From: Paracholeplasma morum
GTDB taxonomy: Bacteria; Bacillota_I; Bacilli_A; Acholeplasmatales; UBA5453
Direction: 5' to 3'
Assembly (NCBI RefSeq): GCF_016907055.1
Contig: NZ_JAFBBG010000005.1
Span: 62,001 to 126,000 of the forward strand
Length of the DNA: 64,000 nucleotides
This document shows positions 61,295-64,000 of this stretch, in pieces. Each line of letters starts with the position of its first letter. Within the stretch, counting starts at the first letter, position 1. The notes beneath the pieces are model-generated. The model saw nothing but the letters and a program-made list of their open reading frames with translations. It made no database searches and was not told the origin of the DNA. Position numbers and translations under genes: made by a program.

Positions 61295-62212
61295 ATGATC
61301 TCAAACGAACAAGCCTTAAAAGCATTTGAAGACTATCTTTCAATCGAAAAACAGTATTCCTCTCTAACCGTTAAGAGCTATCTTACCGATGTTAAAGGGT
61401 TTTTAGCGTTTGTTCAAAATGAGGGGTTTTCTGATTTGTTGCTTGAGGTGACTCGTGAACGTGTTTTTGGACATTACTTGAATCATTTAAATGCCAGCAA
61501 TTTTCAAAATAAAAGCATTGCGAGAAAACTATCCGCGATTAAGTCTTTTTACAAGTATCATCAACGTGTTGGAAACATTGATGTTAATGTTACGATTACA
61601 CTAAAAAGCCCTAAGGTTGAAAAAAGACTGCCTAAAGTGGTCTCTGAAAAAGAACTGGATTTAATATTCCAATCGATAGATATACAAAAACCTTTAGGAC
61701 AAAGAAACTATCTAATCTTTGATTTACTTTATTCTACAGGCATACGTGCCAGTGAATTATGTAACTTATCGATTAGCGATGTTGAGTTATCTCGCCAAAG
61801 GGTATTGATTCATGGTAAAGGGTCAAAAGACCGTTATGTGATTCTTCACGATAAATTAACCGAATCCTTTAGACAATATATGACCTACACAAGACCCTTG
61901 TTGTTGGCTAAAGGAGATACGCTCTTTAATCAAAAATTATTTATCAACTATAAAGGCGGCGTATTAACAACGAGAGGCTTACGCGTTATTTTAAACCAAC
62001 TGTTTAAAGATGCTGGTGAGTTTGTTAAAGTATCACCACACATGCTAAGACACTCATTTGCCTCAGCATTGCTAAATCATGGTGCGGATTTAAGAGTGGT
62101 TCAAGAATTACTTGGACACGAGAACTTAAAAACCACACAAGTCTATACGCATTTAACCACAGAGAAAATTAGAACATTATATAAAGAAAGTCATCCGAGA
62201 GCTAAAAAATGA
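61295..62212 (+). CDS. xerC: Tyrosine recombinase XerC/CodV
   Basis: A 305-residue site-specific recombinase that resolves chromosome dimers. N-terminal SAM-like core-binding domain, then catalytic residues Arg in TGIRASELC, Lys in HGKGSKDRY, His-x-x-Arg in SPHMLRHSFA, His in GHENLKTTQVYTH and the Tyr nucleophile in VYTHLT. AAGGAAGG precedes ATG 61295. The chromosomal setting behind trmFO indicates the housekeeping Xer rather than a phage integrase. Confidence 0.93.
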   Translation: MISNEQALKAFEDYLSIEKQYSSLTVKSYLTDVKGFLAFVQNEGFSDLLLEVTRERVFGHYLNHLNASNFQNKSIARKLSAIKSFYKYHQRVGNIDVNVTITLKSPKVEKRLPKVVSEKELDLIFQSIDIQKPLGQRNYLIFDLLYSTGIRASELCNLSISDVELSRQRVLIHGKGSKDRYVILHDKLTESFRQYMTYTRPLLLAKGDTLFNQKLFINYKGGVLTTRGLRVILNQLFKDAGEFVKVSPHMLRHSFASALLNHGADLRVVQELLGHENLKTTQVYTHLTTEKIRTLYKESHPRAKK

Positions 62213-62742
62213 ACAAAATCACAGATATGATTGTAGATGAACGCATTAAAGATTCAAAAATCCATTTGAAGAGATATACTGCAAGAGCGGTAATTCTTCA
62301 AGGACGAGACATACTAATGGCCTATTCAAAGAAGTTTGATGATTATATGACACCCGGTGGTGGCATAGAAAATGAACCCATTTTAGTGGCCTTAGCTAGA
62401 GAAGTTGAAGAAGAAACGGGCATGACCATTAAGGATATCGAGCCTATTGGGTATATTGAAGAACTTAGGTTGACGGATAATGGGCTAAACCTCTATCAAA
62501 AAAGTCATTATTTCTTCGCGAAAGTCGATCAAATCGGTAAGAAAAAACTTGAGAAATATGAATCTTCATTTGGACTTGAAGCGGTTTGGGTTCCAATTGA
62601 TGAAGTGATTAAACAAAACAACTTCATCATTGAAGAAAGAAGAAAGAAAACCGTTACTGGGGTTCACCCATTCTCTACATTAAAACGAGAAAACGAAGTC
62701 CTAAACTACGTTATAAAGGAGTATTTAAATGAGAAAATTTGA
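62209..62742 (+). CDS. NUDIX hydrolase
   Basis: A 177-residue protein with the Nudix box GGGIENEPILVALAREVEEE followed by TGM, the standard G-x5-E-x7-REVxEExG metal and pyrophosphate site. The segment around it (LMAYSKKFDDYMTPGG) is typical of NTP- or NDP-sugar-cleaving members; the substrate is unknown. Its ATG overlaps the xerC stop and its end overlaps dut, which would fit a nucleotide-pool cleaning role alongside dUTPase. Confidence 0.92.
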   Translation: MNKITDMIVDERIKDSKIHLKRYTARAVILQGRDILMAYSKKFDDYMTPGGGIENEPILVALAREVEEETGMTIKDIEPIGYIEELRLTDNGLNLYQKSHYFFAKVDQIGKKKLEKYESSFGLEAVWVPIDEVIKQNNFIIEERRKKTVTGVHPFSTLKRENEVLNYVIKEYLNEKI

Positions 62743-63169
62743 AAAAATCACACACTATCAAAATGAGTCTTTCGATTTACCAAAACGTGCGACAACCCAT
62801 TCTGCAGGCTATGATTTAGCAAGCATTGAAGAGGTTACAATCAACCCAAAAGAGATCAAAATGATCCCTACTGGACTTAAAGTGGCAATGAATGATGACG
62901 AGGTTTTATTGGTGTTTCCAAGAAGCTCGCTTGGCATCAAAAAAGGCTTAACTATGGCAAATAACGTAGGTGTTATTGATCAAGACTACTATAATAGTCC
63001 GATTAATGAAGGTCATATCATGATTCCAATTTATAATTTTGGAGAAGTATCTCAAACTGTGTTAAAACATGAAAGAATTGCCCAAGGCATCTTCATCAAT
63101 TACTTAAAAACAGATGAAGATTTTACGACTGAAAAACGCATAAGTGGGTTCGGAAGTACGGATAAATAA
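62729..63169 (+). CDS. dut: dUTP diphosphatase
   Basis: A 146-residue trimeric dUTPase. All five motifs can be seen: SAGYDLAS, PRSSLGIKKG, NNVGVIDQDYY, RIAQGIF and the C-terminal RISGFGSTDK. It keeps uracil out of DNA, complementing the ung gene 7 kb upstream. Start ATG 62729 follows AAAGGAG inside the nudix gene. Confidence 0.95.
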   Translation: MRKFEKITHYQNESFDLPKRATTHSAGYDLASIEEVTINPKEIKMIPTGLKVAMNDDEVLLVFPRSSLGIKKGLTMANNVGVIDQDYYNSPINEGHIMIPIYNFGEVSQTVLKHERIAQGIFINYLKTDEDFTTEKRISGFGSTDK

Positions 63170-63186
63170 TTTTTCAGTTTTAACCC

Positions 63187-63215
63187 TTGTGTAATAAAAA
63201 AGTATAGTCTATAAT
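63187..63215 (+). promoter_or_regulatory. Promoter of the cobalamin-riboswitch transcript
   Basis: TTGTGT, 17-bp spacer, TATAAT. Confidence 0.7.
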
Positions 63216-63227
63216 GGAGTTATACTA

Positions 63228-63412
63228 ATGGGTATTAGGTGTGCCTAGCACATAACAGGGAAGAAAGTAAAAGCTTTCGCTGCCCCAGCAACCGTAAGAT
63301 GGACAATTCACAAATACCACTGCTTGAAGCGGGAAGGTGTGAAAAGGACGAAGTCGAGCCGGTAGACCTACCTATACTTACTAAGTACCGCCTGGGTGAT
63401 GCGTGTATGAAT
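63228..63412 (+). promoter_or_regulatory. Cobalamin (B12) riboswitch
   Basis: Landmarks in order: ACAGGGAAG, GCTGCCCCAGCAACCGTAAG (63280-63299), the CCACTG box (63318-63323) with GGGAAGGTG, then GAAGTCGAGCCGGTAGACCTACC near the 3' end. These are the conserved core and B12-box flanks. A 62-codon ORF across it is not real. Confidence 0.9.
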
Positions 63413-63433
63413 CAATATTCTTTTTGATTATAT

Positions 63434-63467
63434 AATCTATATCCTATGGCGGATATAGATTTTTTGA
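63434..63467 (+). terminator. Riboswitch expression-platform terminator
   Basis: AATCTATATCC pairs with GGATATAGATT around TATGGC, followed by T residues, 21 bases before the start of the lipoprotein gene. B12 binding would favour this stop. Confidence 0.85.
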
Positions 63468-63487
63468 CTATAACTGGAGGGATTTAC

Positions 63488-63886
63488 ATGTCGAAAATGA
63501 AGAAACTATGGCTTGTTATGGTGGTTTTAGGGCTATTCTTTGGTCTTTCAGCCTGCAAGACAAAACCAAACAAAGGAGACCTAGTAACCGTTAATGTTGC
63601 GATGTATCAAGAATCAAAGATTTTTGAAGGTACCTTTGAAATCAGCGAAAACTCAAGCGTTTATGAGCTTTTGGTTGAGTTCTTTGATGGGAATTACAGT
63701 GAGTTTGTAATGGAGGGTGAAACGGTCTATATGTTGAATACACTTAAGTATAAAACATATGCTTTGGAACCTGCCGATAGGCAGTATATTGCGTTTTATG
63801 TAAATGGAACTGCATCCATGAAAGGGATTAGCCAATATTACATTCAAGAAAATGATTTAATTGAGTTTAAACTAGAAAGTTACTAA
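63488..63886 (+). CDS. B12-regulated lipoprotein, DUF4430-like
   Basis: A 132-residue lipoprotein; ATG 63488 follows GGAGGGA, and the lipobox LSAC puts the lipid-bearing Cys at residue 23. The mature part (about 110 residues) resembles DUF4430, the transcobalamin-like C-terminal domain: VAMYQESKIFEG, SSVYELLVEFF and a YIAFYVNGTASMKGISQYYI closing sequence. It stands between a cobalamin riboswitch and an ECF-type membrane protein, so a surface cobalamin- or corrinoid-capturing role is likely. Similarity was judged by eye. Confidence 0.8.
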   Translation: MSKMKKLWLVMVVLGLFFGLSACKTKPNKGDLVTVNVAMYQESKIFEGTFEISENSSVYELLVEFFDGNYSEFVMEGETVYMLNTLKYKTYALEPADRQYIAFYVNGTASMKGISQYYIQENDLIEFKLESY

Positions 63887-63887
63887 T

Positions 63888-64000
63888 ATGAGAAAAAGCA
63901 TATTCGACATTGCGATTATTGCCATATTTACAGGCATAGTGTTTGCTGTCGAACAAGTCTTGGCCTTTATTCCCAATGTGCAGCTAACCGTATTTTTATT
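63888..64000 (+). CDS. ECF-type transporter S component, N-terminal fragment
   Basis: A partial gene running off the window; ATG 63888 lies one base after the lipoprotein stop. The visible 37 residues (MRKSIFDIAIIAIFTGIVFA) begin with the basic, then strongly hydrophobic N-terminus typical of ECF S components. With the B12 riboswitch and the DUF4430 lipoprotein this suggests cobalamin or precursor uptake. The rest of the protein is needed to confirm. Confidence 0.65.
   Translation, partial: MRKSIFDIAIIAIFTGIVFAVEQVLAFIPNVQLTVFL

Noticed and set aside
63239-63427. 62-codon forward ORF
   Set aside because: It lies entirely in the cobalamin riboswitch, and its composition is explained by conserved RNA motifs.
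1-64000. CRISPR arrays, IS elements, prophage, tRNA or rRNA genes
   Set aside because: None was seen on either strand; no regularly spaced repeats, no transposase-like ORFs and no tRNA-like cloverleaf signatures.

Overview
The window is AT-rich chromosomal DNA from a low-GC Gram-positive lineage, most like an acholeplasma-type mollicute (Acholeplasmatales or a close relative such as Izemoplasmatales). TGA is used as a stop (for example at 21102, 35740 and 62210) and Trp is encoded by TGG, so the code is standard, unlike Mycoplasma. No peptidoglycan genes appear, lipoproteins are prominent, and many gene neighbourhoods match Bacillus: sufCDSUB, rpsP-khpA-rimM-trmD-rplS, ylbF-ylbG, rpsD beside a free-Met-sulfoxide reductase, ccpA-tyrS and trmFO-xerC. 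The genus assignment is inference. No tRNA, rRNA, CRISPR array, IS element or prophage was seen.

Layout: 1-2.2 kb, 3' part of nifJ; 2.5-12.5 kb, an oligopeptide ABC transporter (Ig-domain lipoprotein plus oppBCDF) whose subunits carry large lineage-specific insertions; 12.6-15.7 kb, a reverse-strand S41-protease lipoprotein and a membrane protein; 15.8-16.1 kb, a structured non-coding stretch; 16-21 kb, the SUF Fe-S assembly operon; 21-25 kb, MccF-like peptidase, a PucR-type regulator, an MsmK-type sugar ABC ATPase and a ComK homologue; 25-28 kb, pgk, XRE-cupin regulator, HPr-like protein and tpiA; 28-37 kb, an anion/arsenite-type permease, rpsD, thiI, tRNA/rRNA modification, def and ribosomal operons; 37-46 kb, ccpA, T-box tyrS and trpS, a lipid kinase, a c-di-AMP-riboswitch antiporter operon, pepF and spx; 46-56 kb, guaC, nadK, gapA and pckA-tdh-kbl-ung; 56-64 kb, THF-riboswitch folT, an ABC exporter, a LacI regulator, trmFO-xerC-nudix-dut, and a cobalamin-riboswitch uptake operon cut by the window end.

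Regulation is unusually readable. RNA elements: two T-boxes (Tyr, Trp), ydaO-type c-di-AMP, THF and cobalamin riboswitches, probable S4 and L19 autoregulatory leaders, and at least three structured RNAs I cannot name. The window encodes CcpA and an HPr-like protein that keeps the regulatory Ser46 but has lost active-site Arg17 and Pro18. A perfect cre box lies on the msmK promoter, with one-mismatch cre boxes at the peptide-binding lipoprotein, the S41 lipoprotein, pckA and possibly gapA and suf. Together these suggest carbon catabolite control in a cell where HPr may serve signalling more than sugar transport. Promoters repeatedly use the extended -10 TGATATAAT.

Start codons were moved from the longest ORF to the codon best spaced from a Shine-Dalgarno in many genes; several use TTG or GTG. 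Motif and family calls are by eye, without database searches.
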